64,000 nt of DNA from Epiperipatus broadwayi (lineage: Eukaryota; Onychophora; Udeonychophora; Euonychophora; Peripatidae), in NCBI GenBank assembly GCA_028023455.1, contig JAQFVV010000073.1, positions 434,001 to 498,000 of the forward strand, in the 5' to 3' direction. The notes below the pieces were generated by a model, which was not told the origin of the DNA, ran no database searches, and worked only from the letters and a program-made list of their open reading frames with translations. Below are positions 1 through 9,325 of this stretch, piece after piece; positions within the stretch are counted from its first letter, which is position 1, and each line of letters begins with the position of its first letter. Made by a program: the position numbers and the translations under genes.

Positions 1-1860
1 AAAAACAGAGAATTATACTGCTTTTGCAGCTGAACCTACGGCTAATATTTGAGTGATCTTTAATATACGAGTAGATCGTATATAGTGGTTATAATACGCA
101 GCCAATTCTTCCACGTTCAATAACACTATGTCTACTAACAATACTATGATCATATAGTTTGCCATTGATTTCATTGCAGGTTGAATTCCTATGCATATTG
201 ACAGAATTTGTATTGTTGCTAGAATTTAAGATGAAAGTGTGAGCATTGTCATCTTTTTCAAGTGTTTATTTGTTGATGTTTATGATTTTCTGTATTTCCC
301 AACTGAAAGATTTTTGTGTACTAGTAATTTTCAGCGTATTATTGATAATTGTCAAATTTTTTTTTTTGACTAATTTTCGCTTTTTTGGGGGTCAAAAAAA
401 GACAAAATAAAATTTCTCAAGCTCTCTGGCACCCGATTGGAGTTGTTTGCGGAAAAATTCCATTTCTGTCATGACTCGGATGAGAGTTGAAAAAGAAGAA
501 CAAAATGTCCACCACATTATTGTATTTGTGGGATGTCCCAAACAGAGAAAGTGAGGCAGTTGCATTTTTGCATGCCCAAAACATCCTGACATTCATTACA
601 GTTGATTTAGTTCAGTCATATGTGGTTAATAAATTTATTTTCTGGAAAGAATTTGTATTTTGTTTGCGATTATTTTTATCTGTAAATCATGTAATTAACA
701 CTCAGAATGACAGTGTTAAAAAGAGGCGGCGTAGTTTGTTGGACATCTCTTGATAGATTGATTGACTTTTTTTTTGTTAAAAAAATACTTCTTCTTTTGA
801 CATACCTATTCATTCCATTTAGAAGCAAAAAGAGGTTTTTGGTTGTTGTTTTAAATCAATAAACAGCACATTAAGTAGATTTTAAAAATAAACCCGAGCT
901 AATTTTTGTTGTTAAAAAAGAATGAAAATACCGGACATTTTATTTGTTATGAAAACAAAAAATCTTTAACAAACTTGTATGACTGTTAAAAAAGATAAAT
1001 AAATAAATCCACAGAATGTAACAATACCGGTTAACATACATATTTTATGTGTTAAAAAAACAATACCGCAATTGACTTTTTGGTTTTTGTTTTTGACGTT
1101 TTATTTGTTATTATTAAAAAAAAGCAAAAAAATCAAAAGCTGCCACCAACCCCCCCCCCTTATTTATAGATCTAAGAGCAAAAAGAAGTCCCGTTTTATT
1201 CATTATTATTAAAAAAAAAACAAAAAAAATCAAAACACGCCACCCAAAAAAAATGTAAGATAAAATACCAAACAATTCTTTTCGTTTATAAGCAAATACG
1301 GACATCTGAGGCGGAGTTTGTCGGACAGGTTTGAATTATTTTTGCTAAATCAATCAACAGCAAACCCCCTCAGTTTTAACATAATTCGAAAAGAAAGTGT
1401 CGATTCTAATTTTAAATAACAACAACAACAACAAAAAAAAAGAAAGTTGTATGTAAAGCAAATTGTGTATATTTGAGATATTCCAAAAAAACGTTAAAAC
1501 TGTCCCTTATACTTTGAAATGTATCGAATCCAAAACAAAAAAAAAAAGATGTCTGCAAAAAAGAAACAGTAGATTTAGAATGGAAATCCCTCCCCCCCCC
1601 CCCAATAAAGGTGTATGTCAAAAATTATGTACTTTTGAGATCCAAAAAAAAGGTTAAACTGTCTATTATAGTTTTAAATTTATCAAATGAAAACCAAAAA
1701 AAAATTATGTCCAAAACAAACAACAACAATATATTAAATATTAAAAAAAAAATTACATTCGTATGTCAAAATATGATTTATTAGATAAAAAACATCTAGC
1801 AGCCTGGTAATGTTATAACACTCTGTTTTTAACTAGAAACAGCACCACCAAAGGCTGCAC
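1..1860. other. A/T-rich low-complexity DNA, no gene seen
   Basis: This stretch has many A and T homopolymers, short poly-C runs near 1149 and 1592, and no frame that looks like protein. Two stretches (about 725-900 and 1308-1400) share a weak similarity, including a GGCGKMGTTTGT-like motif followed by an AAATCAATMAACAGCA motif roughly 40-120 bases later, which suggests an old local duplication. The short open frames are rich in F, K and N from A/T tracts and are not supported as genes. Confidence 0.6.
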
Positions 1861-2742
1861 AGTTAATAGTTTACTAGAACCCAATAATGTTTATACCCTG
1901 ATTTGATTATGTCTTTTATATAGTTTTCAATATTATCTCTCCTGTATGTCTCAAACTTAAAGCCAACTAGTTTGTGTAAAGTGCAAGTGTGTGAATGAGA
2001 GTGAATAGCACCATGATTGTAGATGAATTTGATTATCATTTTGTAGTTTATTTGCCTGTTGGAGTGTTGGATGTACATGTTCAATAATTTTATTCCATTT
2101 GATGCATAAGATAACTGATTTAGCTCATCTTATATATCAATAATGATTTTCTCTCCAGCATAAATCAGCACATCATTGACATACTATATATATATAGAGG
2201 GGAGGGAGGTGGTAAAATGTTTTGGGATAACTGCCATTTCAAATTTGTTCAATAATATGCGATAAATCATGCTACTTAGTGACAATTCCATGAGCCAGCC
2301 AGTTCCATCAACTAAAATCTTCCATTGAACAGGGACCTCATGTCACCATCCATCTATTTAAGAGCACTAACAGTAAAGTTGGTTTTGTTATTATCAAAGT
2401 CTGATTTGACTAATATGTCATGAATTATGTCAATGGATTATGGGAGTGACATTGAAACATAAATCTCTACTATATCTAATAAGGTGAGACTATGGTAATG
2501 GTTATACATTTGTAAATTTAAGAGTTGCTTGCATTCAAATGAACATTTGATAGCAAATCTGCCAAAACCTACATGATCTATCAGCCATTGGCTATTAATT
2601 TAGCTGTTTTATAAAAGTAAGCATCTCCAAAGTCTATTAAAAGATTCTCTAAATAATTTGTAAAATTAGCTGCAATAAACCAAATTGAAAAGCAATTTAC
2701 TATAGTGAGGGTTATGCCAACAGGGTTACCAGATTAGTGCAG

Positions 2743-2745
<3 letters not shown>
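1861..2745. other. Unassigned A/T-rich DNA
   Basis: No repeat or gene is recognised. A minus-strand open frame at 1863-2084 continues upstream in conceptual translation through stops to a YVND-like string near 2195, faintly like a reverse transcriptase YVDD box. No other RT motif can be aligned, so it is left unassigned. It could be a very old element relic. Confidence 0.4.

Positions 2746-2798
<53 letters not shown>
2746..2798. repeat. (TA)n microsatellite at a PLE end
   Basis: An uninterrupted TA tract of about 53 bp immediately abuts the 3' end of the minus-strand Penelope-like fragment at 2799. The same PLE family ends against TA tracts at 23450-23536 and 25764-25872, so the tract probably grew from the element's own tail or target. 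Confidence 0.95.
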
Positions 2799-2801
<3 letters not shown>

Positions 2802-3213
2802 TAATCAATGTCTGTATTCCAATTATAAACAAATATGCATAATTCTTCAAAAAAACAATACAATAATTAATAGAGTAAATAATATTTTAAAAACAAATAT
2901 CTACTATAATTTAATAGAAGTACTTTTGACTATTTAAGTAGTCATTATCAACTATATACAAATTCAGTTACAAAAATCCATTATAAATGTATACAAAAAC
3001 AATTATGCCATACATCAATTTTCCCACAATTCATTAATTTTTATATTAGCAACTTGTCTATTTATCAAATGCTGCTTTCTGTTTTTTATTAACATAACTT
3101 TTTTAATTTTACGTTTATTATTATTTTTTTTAATATATAAAATGTTAACTTTATTAAAATCAAAATCAAAACCATATATACATGTAACATTAAGATCAAA
3201 GAATACTGAAAAA
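2799..3213 (-). mobile_element. Penelope-like element 3' fragment, family A, left arm
   Basis: Read on the minus strand, this is the 3' end of a PLE. About 70 codons of the GIY-YIG domain C-terminus are recognisable: an FFDLNVT string, then IYGFDFDFNKV, a KRKIKKVMLIKN-like helix and INRQ, ending at a stop after NELWEN. The 3' UTR follows with a degenerate hammerhead core (2922-2952), and then the TA tract. It matches the minus-strand copy at 23537-24645. PLEs move by target-primed reverse transcription; this copy lacks the reverse transcriptase and the catalytic GIY half, so it is a dead fragment. It is head-to-head with the copy that starts near 3214. Confidence 0.75.
2922..2952 (-). ncRNA. 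Degenerate hammerhead-like core in PLE 3' UTR
   Basis: On the minus strand the order is TTGATAA, a short stem (GACTA pairing with a partly eroded partner), then a CAAAAG in place of CGAAAG. This equals the hammerhead order CUGANGA - stem II - GAAA with mutations in the conserved core. It aligns with the better copy at 3661-3689. It is probably inactive. Confidence 0.4.
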
Positions 3214-3780
3214 ATAAATAATTCAAAAAAATAGATGTACTATTTTAAATCAAAGTTGTGCAATATATAAATGGTGGTGTGTTTGTGGAAAAGTATATAT
3301 AGGTGAATCTCAGTGTACATTGGAAAAAAGGTCAAGGGAGCATTTATTGGTATATAAACGAGTGGAAACATCAAGACAAGAGAGTGCTAGAAATGATGAC
3401 ATATCATCTTTGATATTTTTAATCATAATGTTACATGTATATATGGTTTTGATTTTAATAAAGTTAAGATTTTATGTATTGAAATAAATAATAATAAACA
3501 TAAAATAAAAGAAGCTATGTTAATAAGAAATGAAAAGCAGCATTTGATAAATAGACAAGCTGCTACCATAAAAATTAATGAATTGTCAGAAAATTGATGT
3601 ATGGCATAATTGTTTTAGTCTACATTTATTATGTTTTGTTGTAACTGAATTTGTATATAGTTGATAATGACTACTTAGATAGTCGAAAGTACTACTATTA
3701 AATTATAGTAGATATTTGTTTTTAAAATATTATATACTGTATTATTTATTGTATTGTTTTTCGAAGAATTATATATATAT
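3214..3780 (+). mobile_element. Penelope-like element 3' fragment, family A, right arm
   Basis: This is a plus-strand PLE end. From about 3220 it encodes the RT/EN linker end (NQSCAIYKWW) and the GIY-YIG endonuclease start: CVCGKVYIGES, then CTLEKRSREH and the LVYKRVETSRQES region near 3290-3390. A frameshift and stops follow (3415-3490), then the KHKIKEAMLI and INRQAATIKINEL tail near 3500-3590. The catalytic tyrosine/arginine region of GIY-YIG is visible, but the frame is broken. The 3' UTR has a hammerhead-like core (3661-3689). The element is cut at 3780, in its A/T-rich tail, by the LTR retrotransposon. Confidence 0.8.
3661..3689 (+). ncRNA. Hammerhead-ribozyme-like core in PLE 3' UTR
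   Basis: The order is TTGATAA, then stem II GACTA paired to TAGTC around a CTTAGA loop, then CGAAAG. Hammerheads require CUGANGA and GAAA around stem II; here the first box has two changes (C to T and G to A), while stem II and GAAA are intact. A stem-III-like hairpin follows (CTACTAT against ATAGTAG). Hammerheads are known in PLE terminal repeats, so the placement fits the family. Confidence 0.55.
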
Positions 3781-3834
3781 TGTAACGGTCAGAAAACGTG
3801 TGACTCATAAACATAGTGCAGAATTTGACCACTA

Positions 3835-4038
3835 TACAGAACAGCAGCACCATCAAGTATAGAAGCCACCCATGGTACTGAGTTTGAACATAGTTTATCG
3901 GTTCAACAATACAATCCATGAAACAACGCATCTGATGCGACATTAGTAAATATTTTCTTAGGCACGGTGGTCAGGGATATGCAAGAGACTCATGATTTTA
4001 TTCTCGAGTTAGCCAATAACCAAACTAATATTAATTAA
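3835..4038 (+). pseudogene. Broken copy of the unrecognised LTR open frame 1
   Basis: It is the counterpart of the open frame at 8279-8482. Codon CGA is TGA at 3919-3921, a CpG transition that stops the frame. The rest is still alignable, ending in ELANNQTNIN. No family is recognised. Because it is antisense to the element's gag, it may be chance openness or a captured sequence. Confidence 0.3.
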
Positions 4039-4590
4039 ACATTCATATTTACATAATCGAGGAAATCTTATATAGAATGGGTATCGAATAAATGAAACGT
4101 AATTGCAGACATATAGTTTAAAATTATTTATTAATACATTTTAATAACACAATCTAATAATATTTTATGGACTAACAGCTTCAGTAGCGGGATTTGCGAC
4201 ATGATTATATTTTAAAGAATACATTTATTTATTTAGACATTATTTTATATTGAGGATTTCAGTAGCGGTATTTCCGATAATGTAATGTTTACAAAAGGAA
4301 TACATTTATTTGAAAGCGTAATCTAGCTACCTAAAATTCTCGAGTAAGTATTTCTAATGCATGCCTTGGGAAATTTATACCTTTGCAATGCAAGAGTCTA
4401 AAGTAAGATTTAAGAGTGGCGGACATATATTTATTTAATTAAAATATTTATTTATAACTAAGGGCAAACATTTATTTGAGAGTGAATTATGAAGATAATG
4501 CAGGGGCGGAGTGATATATAGAACAATAAAACAAAGTAAAGGAACACGTGGTATGCCCTAGAATAGCGACATGGAATGGCAGTATATTGA

Positions 4591-4881
4591 AACTGCAATT
4601 CCGCGAATGGGTTTATAAGAATATCAGACTGGTCTCTGCCTCGGTCCGACGAAGTAAGATGTCACATAAGCATAACCAGGGACAAGCGGTACGTGGCGCG
4701 ATTTGCCGGCTGGCTGCATGACATTGTCAAATCCTACGGGAGCACCCATTATGCCCGCTTGTGTAGGACCACTGGGGTTAATTTCAACCCTGAAGAATCC
4801 GGAAATTTCACGGCGAAATGGGTCATCGCATCTCTAAAACGTAACACATGTACACTGATAAATGATTATGATGAGATTTAA
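4591..4881 (+). CDS. Unrecognised open frame 2 in the left LTR
   Basis: A 97-codon stretch free of stops, without an ATG, in the most G+C-rich part of the LTR. The translation has a balanced, protein-like composition (for example RFAGWLHDIVKSY, then YARLCRTTGV and NPEESGNF), unlike the A/T-driven frames elsewhere. It is also open in the other LTR (9035-9325). Differences between copies are mostly amino-acid-changing, so there is no sign of recent selection on the protein. It runs opposite to gag. It could be an exon of a captured gene or a chance frame; I do not recognise a domain. Confidence 0.3.
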   Translation, partial: NCNSANGFIRISDWSLPRSDEVRCHISITRDKRYVARFAGWLHDIVKSYGSTHYARLCRTTGVNFNPEESGNFTAKWVIASLKRNTCTLINDYDEI

Positions 4882-5234
4882 ATAGATTTCTAATTCGGCT
4901 CTACATTATCAACATTTACTAAAGAACATTGGTGACTCTCAAAGAAATGTAATCCTTTGGAATTATTCACTGATTATCCAACAAACACAAAACATATATA
5001 ACTTGGGAATTATTACAACCAATACATCAGCCATTTGCGAAGTAGTAGACCCCTGCACCACAATAAATGAAGCATTGAATGTGTGTCGATTTATATGAAA
5101 GTTAAGTTATTAAAGAAAGTAAATATTAATGAAAATTTGACATGCATTCATTGTTTTAAGCGATCATAGATTTAAACTTTGAAAATTGAAATAATTATGA
5201 GCATGCAATAATTAAATAATAACTATAGATAGAA

Positions 5235-5632
5235 ATGGAGATTATAGAAATACGCACCCAAGAAAGACAAAGTGAGGTAAGCTAGATTATTAGAGAAATT
5301 AACATATTAAATTAATTATTCAGTTTTAGTTATGCATATGGTAGTTTTACATTTTATAATTTAGAGAAGTAGTATGAAGAAGAGGTATAGCATATTATTA
5401 GAGTACTCTAGAGTTTGAACACAGACAGGTACCTGTTTTATAAGAAGTTTTCTGATTCCATTAGTTTAGCAGCAAAAAGTCCACGAGTGGCAAGTCTTTC
5501 TTGTATTTAGATATTCATTTAATTTCATGGCAGCAGCTTTTTCATTTATTTCAGGCAGCAGATCTTCATGGTGAATTTATGACGGGCAATGAAAGTTCAG
5601 CATCCGATAGGCCACCTCCCGATGGAGAATAA
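5235..5632 (+). CDS. Candidate two-exon small frame within the left LTR (speculative)
   Basis: An ATG at 5235 opens 14 codons that end exactly at GAG|GTAAGC (5276/5277), a strong splice-donor match. At 5537-5554 there is a pyrimidine-rich stretch ending TTTCAG, and the following 25 codons (5555-5629) are in the same phase and end at TAA (5630-5632). The joined product would be 39 residues; the second part includes SSASDRPPPDGE. The right LTR keeps both frames, but its donor is GTACGC. This strand is antisense to gag. It is inference from splice-like signals only. Confidence 0.2.
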
Positions 5633-6345
5633 TCTAGGTGCTTTACTCGGTCATACCTTGGCAGGAACAAATTATTTTTATATTTTTGGAGACTCTCAGT
5701 GATCGAGAGCAAAGCTAAAGTTTAAGTGAATGTCTCCAGCAAGTCTAAGATGGCCTCTTTTCTTATCTTGATCGTTCACATTTTTGTTAAGATATTTTTA
5801 GGTTCTACTTAATCTGCCCTGAGGATAATCAATGCATTTAGTTGGTTTTTTTAATTAAAGAAATCTGCCATTCTATTGTTTACATTTTACATTTCCTAAT
5901 TACATTTTGGGGAATTTTTCTTTAATTAATCTATTATCTATCACTGACCGATGCTTTTAAATTTCAAAAACAAAAAGGGAACATAAGATTATTTTAACTT
6001 TTAATTAAATATTACATCAGATATTTTTAGAATTATTATTAAACGAAATTTAAACAAAGCAATAAATACGAACTTTATAATCCAAAATAAATGATTAAAA
6101 TTATATAAAATTATATAACTAAAAGAAATCTAAATTATATTATTTTATCCCTATTTATTGCGTTTAATTTGAGATCGAAATGTGTGCGTGTTTATGCCAA
6201 ATTCTACACATATTTATACATTTCTAAGATTGCTACACACACAATTCGATACCAAAAAGTTTAAATTTGGGCGGGATAGATCGGTCAGTGAGAGACAACA
6301 GAAAAAGGTGAAACTTAAGATTCGAATACGAATCTTACTGTTTCA

Positions 6346-6366
6346 TTTCCCCGTACTTCCCGTGAA
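6346..6366 (-). promoter_or_regulatory. Polypurine-tract-like site
   Basis: On the minus strand this reads CACGGGAAGTACGGGGAAA directly before the 3' LTR's TGAAAC. A purine-rich tract there primes plus-strand DNA synthesis in LTR retrotransposons. Its position and orientation agree with the gag strand. Confidence 0.65.
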
Positions 6367-6817
6367 CAATTAAGGAAGGACAAAGGAGGCAAGAAAGAGA
6401 AAAAAAATTTACATTACATAATTGAAAGACGAAAAGAAAAAAAAAATATTATTGTTTTTACAGATATTGAAATAGAGAAAGCAGAGATTATTACATGAAG
6501 CAACGAACAATTTATATACCCGGATCTAGAATTTAGTTTAATTAAGATGGCCTAATTTGGCCGTGTCTGGTTAAAATCATAATAATTAGTTAAACTGAAT
6601 GTATATATATATAAAAAATTCTTAGAATAGGATTAGTATAATATATAAAAAAAATTTTTTTAAGAGTAATAGTAATTAAAACAATAATATATATATAATA
6701 AAATTTCTATCTAAAACCCTATTTGACTAAAGTACAATCCATTCAACCAAGTTCATTATCAAGTTCATTTTAATATTTTCATATATGTTTAATAACTGTC
6801 CTAATAGTCTAATATTT
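6367..6817. other. Interior non-coding region of the LTR element
   Basis: This A/T-rich stretch lies between the end of the gag frame and the polypurine tract, where pol would be expected. No protease, RT or integrase motif is visible in either strand, so pol has been lost or was never present. Confidence 0.6.
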
Positions 6818-7570
6818 TTATAACCCCGGGTCAGGTGGATAATACCGATCTCTTGTCATCGATGACTGCGGCACGCTACGCTGGATCGTTCTAAATTTCC
6901 ACTTCCCCATATTCCACCAGTTTTTGGCAGATCCCTGCAGATGGTAACTAGCTATAGCTATCTGCACATCTGGCCCTTTCTTGTGAACTTGGAAGAACTT
7001 TTGCAAGCTCTCTAAGTGGGCTTGAGGATTTTCTCCTATCTCCCCTCTAAAGATTTTGATGTGGATCATCTTTGCTAAATAGCTTTGGTGTCCAGTGTCC
7101 ATCTTCATCTCTTCTTTAATGCTGACTGCCTTCTCTGGTTCTTGTGGGCCTTCATCTATTGGAATAAGGTCTATTTGCTCATTTACTATCATAGGTTTGT
7201 CAAGTATTTCTAATTCCCTTTCCTTTTCCATATCTTTAATCTCGTCTTCCTTTTTACTAGCTGGGGATATTCCAAGATGTTCCTTTATGGTTTCTAACTC
7301 TCTCCACATAATGTCTTTAAATTCCTGATATTCTCTAACTCTTCTCTTTTCTTCTTCTTGTCTCTGTTTTGATTCTTCATCTCTTTTTCTCATTTCCTCC
7401 TCATACACTTTCTTCATTTCTTACATATTCTGTCTGAGTATTTTCTCAATGAACTTGAAATTAAAGTCCATTGATCCTCTGTATTGTTGCGGAGCTTCCC
7501 TTCGCTCGGGTGTTGACTCCAAAGCTTCAGATAAATCTACTTGCTGTATATCAATATTTTCTAATTCCAT
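6818..7570 (-). pseudogene. gag: Gag-like protein of a Ty3/gypsy-type retrotransposon, interrupted
   Basis: The frame starts at an ATG (7568-7570, MELENIDIQQ) and is stopped once by TAA at 7421-7423; it reopens at a methionine (7415-7417) and runs 199 codons. The N-terminal half is highly charged (repeated EEE/RKR/KRR) and probably coiled-coil. The C-terminal half matches the retrotransposon gag pattern: FRGEIGENPQAHLESLQKFF, then a spaced LQGSAKNWW. In the family this protein packages the RNA into virus-like particles. The capsid domain ends early after NWWNMGKW, and the last 30 or so residues look out of frame. No zinc knuckle follows. It is not functional as it stands, because of the stop and the truncation. 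Confidence 0.75.
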
Positions 7571-8180
7571 TTTATTAATATGATTTATTTATTTTATACC
7601 ACTAGCATTTGACTACTCCCCACCGGTATATTGGCCCTATAACACTCTTTCGCTGCCCTCACCTACTCTACATTGCCCTATCTCTATATTGCTGCGTTTA
7701 ACATATTTATTATAGCGAACTACTGGTTATGCCTATAATAAGCTACTGCTGTCTATGATATATATATTTGTACTTTAACAAAATATTTACTATTAATATA
7801 TATAACAAGCTTCTGCTGTCTATGCTATATATATAATGGTGTTTTAATAAAAAAAAATTCAATGCTACTTGCTTTCTCATTTAGCGACTGATTACTTTTT
7901 TTTTTTGACATATATATATAAAATATTTAATTAGATCTGAGTATTTTCGTTCCTTCTTAAATTACACACACATCCCTGCTTTCCTTAAATTTGTTATTAC
8001 GCCTGCTGTCCTTTCATTCACTCGACCCACATTATTTCACTCGATTTACTTTTCATTATTTTTATCAAAACAAAATCGTATATATATAGAATAATTAGCC
8101 AACTCGAGTAACGAACGCTAAAAGAAATTTATATGCATTATATTTTGCTCAGGGTATATATGGGTTTTTTATATCAAAAG
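7571..8180. other. Gag leader (5' untranslated region of the LTR element)
   Basis: On the minus strand this lies between the primer-binding-like site and the gag start. It is A/T-rich with short TATATA runs and no frame of note. Confidence 0.5.
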
Positions 8181-8200
8181 CTCCACGTTGGAAAGCGCCA
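8181..8200 (-). promoter_or_regulatory. Primer-binding-like site, lysine-tRNA type
   Basis: On the minus strand it reads TGGCGCTTTCCAACGTGGAG. It resembles the lysine-tRNA primer site TGGCGCCCAACGTGGGGC, with about two extra bases in the middle and one change. It lies 24 bp inside the 5' LTR. This supports a minus-strand element and tRNA-primed reverse transcription. Confidence 0.6.
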
Positions 8201-8278
8201 AACGCTAAAAAAAAAATTTAACTATGTAACGGTCAGAAAACGTGTGACTCGTAAACATAGTGCAGAATTTGACCACTA

Positions 8279-8482
8279 TATAAAACAGCAGCACCATTGA
8301 GTAGCGAAGCCACCCGTGGTACTGAGTTCGAACATAGTTTATCGGTTCCACAATACAATCCACGAAACAACGCATCTGATGCGACATTAGTAAATATTTC
8401 CTTAGGCACAGTGGTCAGGGATATGCAAGAGACTCATGATTTTATTCTCGAGTTAGCCAATAACCAAACTAATATTAATTAA
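8279..8482 (+). CDS. Unrecognised open frame 1 in the right LTR
   Basis: A 67-codon open stretch with no early ATG (first methionine in RDMQETHDF). The translation looks protein-like: a hydrophilic start (SSEATRGTEFEH), then NASDATLVNISL and a short helical tail VVRDMQETHDFILELANNQ. The left LTR copy is interrupted by TGA. No family is recognised; it is opposite in strand to gag. Confidence 0.3.
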   Translation, partial: YKTAAPLSSEATRGTEFEHSLSVPQYNPRNNASDATLVNISLGTVVRDMQETHDFILELANNQTNIN

Positions 8483-9034
8483 ACATTCATATTTTCATAA
8501 TCGAGGAAATCTTATATAGAATGGGTATCGAATAAATGAAACGCAATTGCAGACATATAGTTTAAAATTATTTATTAATACATTTTAATAACACAATCTA
8601 ATAATATTTTATGGACTAACAGCTTCAGTAGCGGGATTTGCGACATGATTATATTTTAAAGAATACATTTATTTATTTAGACATTATTTTATATTGAGGA
8701 TTTCAGTAGCGGTATTTCCGATACTGTAATGTTTACAAAAGGAATACATTTATTTGAAAGTGTAATCTAGCTACCTAAAATTCTCGAGTAAGTATTTCTA
8801 ATGCATGCCTTGGGGAATTTATACCTTTGCAATGCAAGAGTCTAAAGTAAGATTTAAGAGTGGCGGACATATATTTATTTAATTAAAATATTTATTTATA
8901 ACTAAGGGCAAACATTTATTTGAGAGTGAATTATGAAGATAATGCAGAGGCGGAGTGATATATAGAACAATAAAACAAAGTAAAGGAACACGTGGTACGC
9001 CTTAGAAAGGCAACATGGAATGGCAGTATATTGA

Positions 9035-9325
9035 AACTGCAATGCCGTGAATGGGTTTATAAGAATATCAGACTGGTCTCTGCCTCAGTCCGACGAAGTA
9101 AGGTGTCACATAAGCATAACCAGGGACAAGCGGTACGTGGTGCGATTTGCCGGCTGGCTGCATGACATTGTCAAATCCTACAGGAGCACCCATTATGCCC
9201 GCTTGTGTAGGACGACTGGGGTTAATTACAACCCTGAAGAATCTGGAAATTTCACCGTGGAATGGGTCATCGCATCTCTAAAACGTAACACATGTATACT
9301 GATAATTGATTATGATGAGATTTAA
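9035..9325 (+). CDS. Unrecognised open frame 2 in the right LTR
   Basis: This is the counterpart of 4591-4881 and is also open for 96 codons to a TAA. It starts with a GTG at 9047 at best, so a real product would need an upstream exon. Residues include DWSLPQSDEVRCHIS, RFAGWLHDIVKSY and EWVIASLKRNTC. Differences from the other LTR include CGG to CAG, GCG to GTG and GGG to AGG, mostly CpG changes. No family is recognised. Confidence 0.3.
   Translation, partial: NCNAVNGFIRISDWSLPQSDEVRCHISITRDKRYVVRFAGWLHDIVKSYRSTHYARLCRTTGVNYNPEESGNFTVEWVIASLKRNTCILIIDYDEI

Larger units (their letters stand above)
3781..6345 (-). repeat. LTR (3' LTR of the minus-strand element)
   Basis: It reads TGTAACGG at its left edge and TTTCA at its right edge. 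By eye it differs from the other LTR at about 66 of 2565 positions (about 2.6%) with no net length change, giving a constant offset of 4444 bp. Many differences are CpG against TpG/CpA. At 2.5 kb it is long for a gypsy-type LTR. It contains G+C-richer patches near 4560-4860 and 5550-5640 that hold open frames on the strand opposite to gag. Confidence 0.93.

Noticed and set aside
1863-2190. Possible reverse transcriptase with a YVND box
   Set aside because: Only this one short string resembles an RT; surrounding frames are broken and no other motif aligns.
2737-2937. Open frames dominated by IYIYIY (also near 17046, 23367, 25685, 32541, 36085, 38532, 43008)
   Set aside because: They are translations of (TA)n tracts and have no protein-like flanks of their own.
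7095-7328. Serine-rich plus-strand frame across gag
   Set aside because: It is the shadow of the gag frame on the opposite strand.
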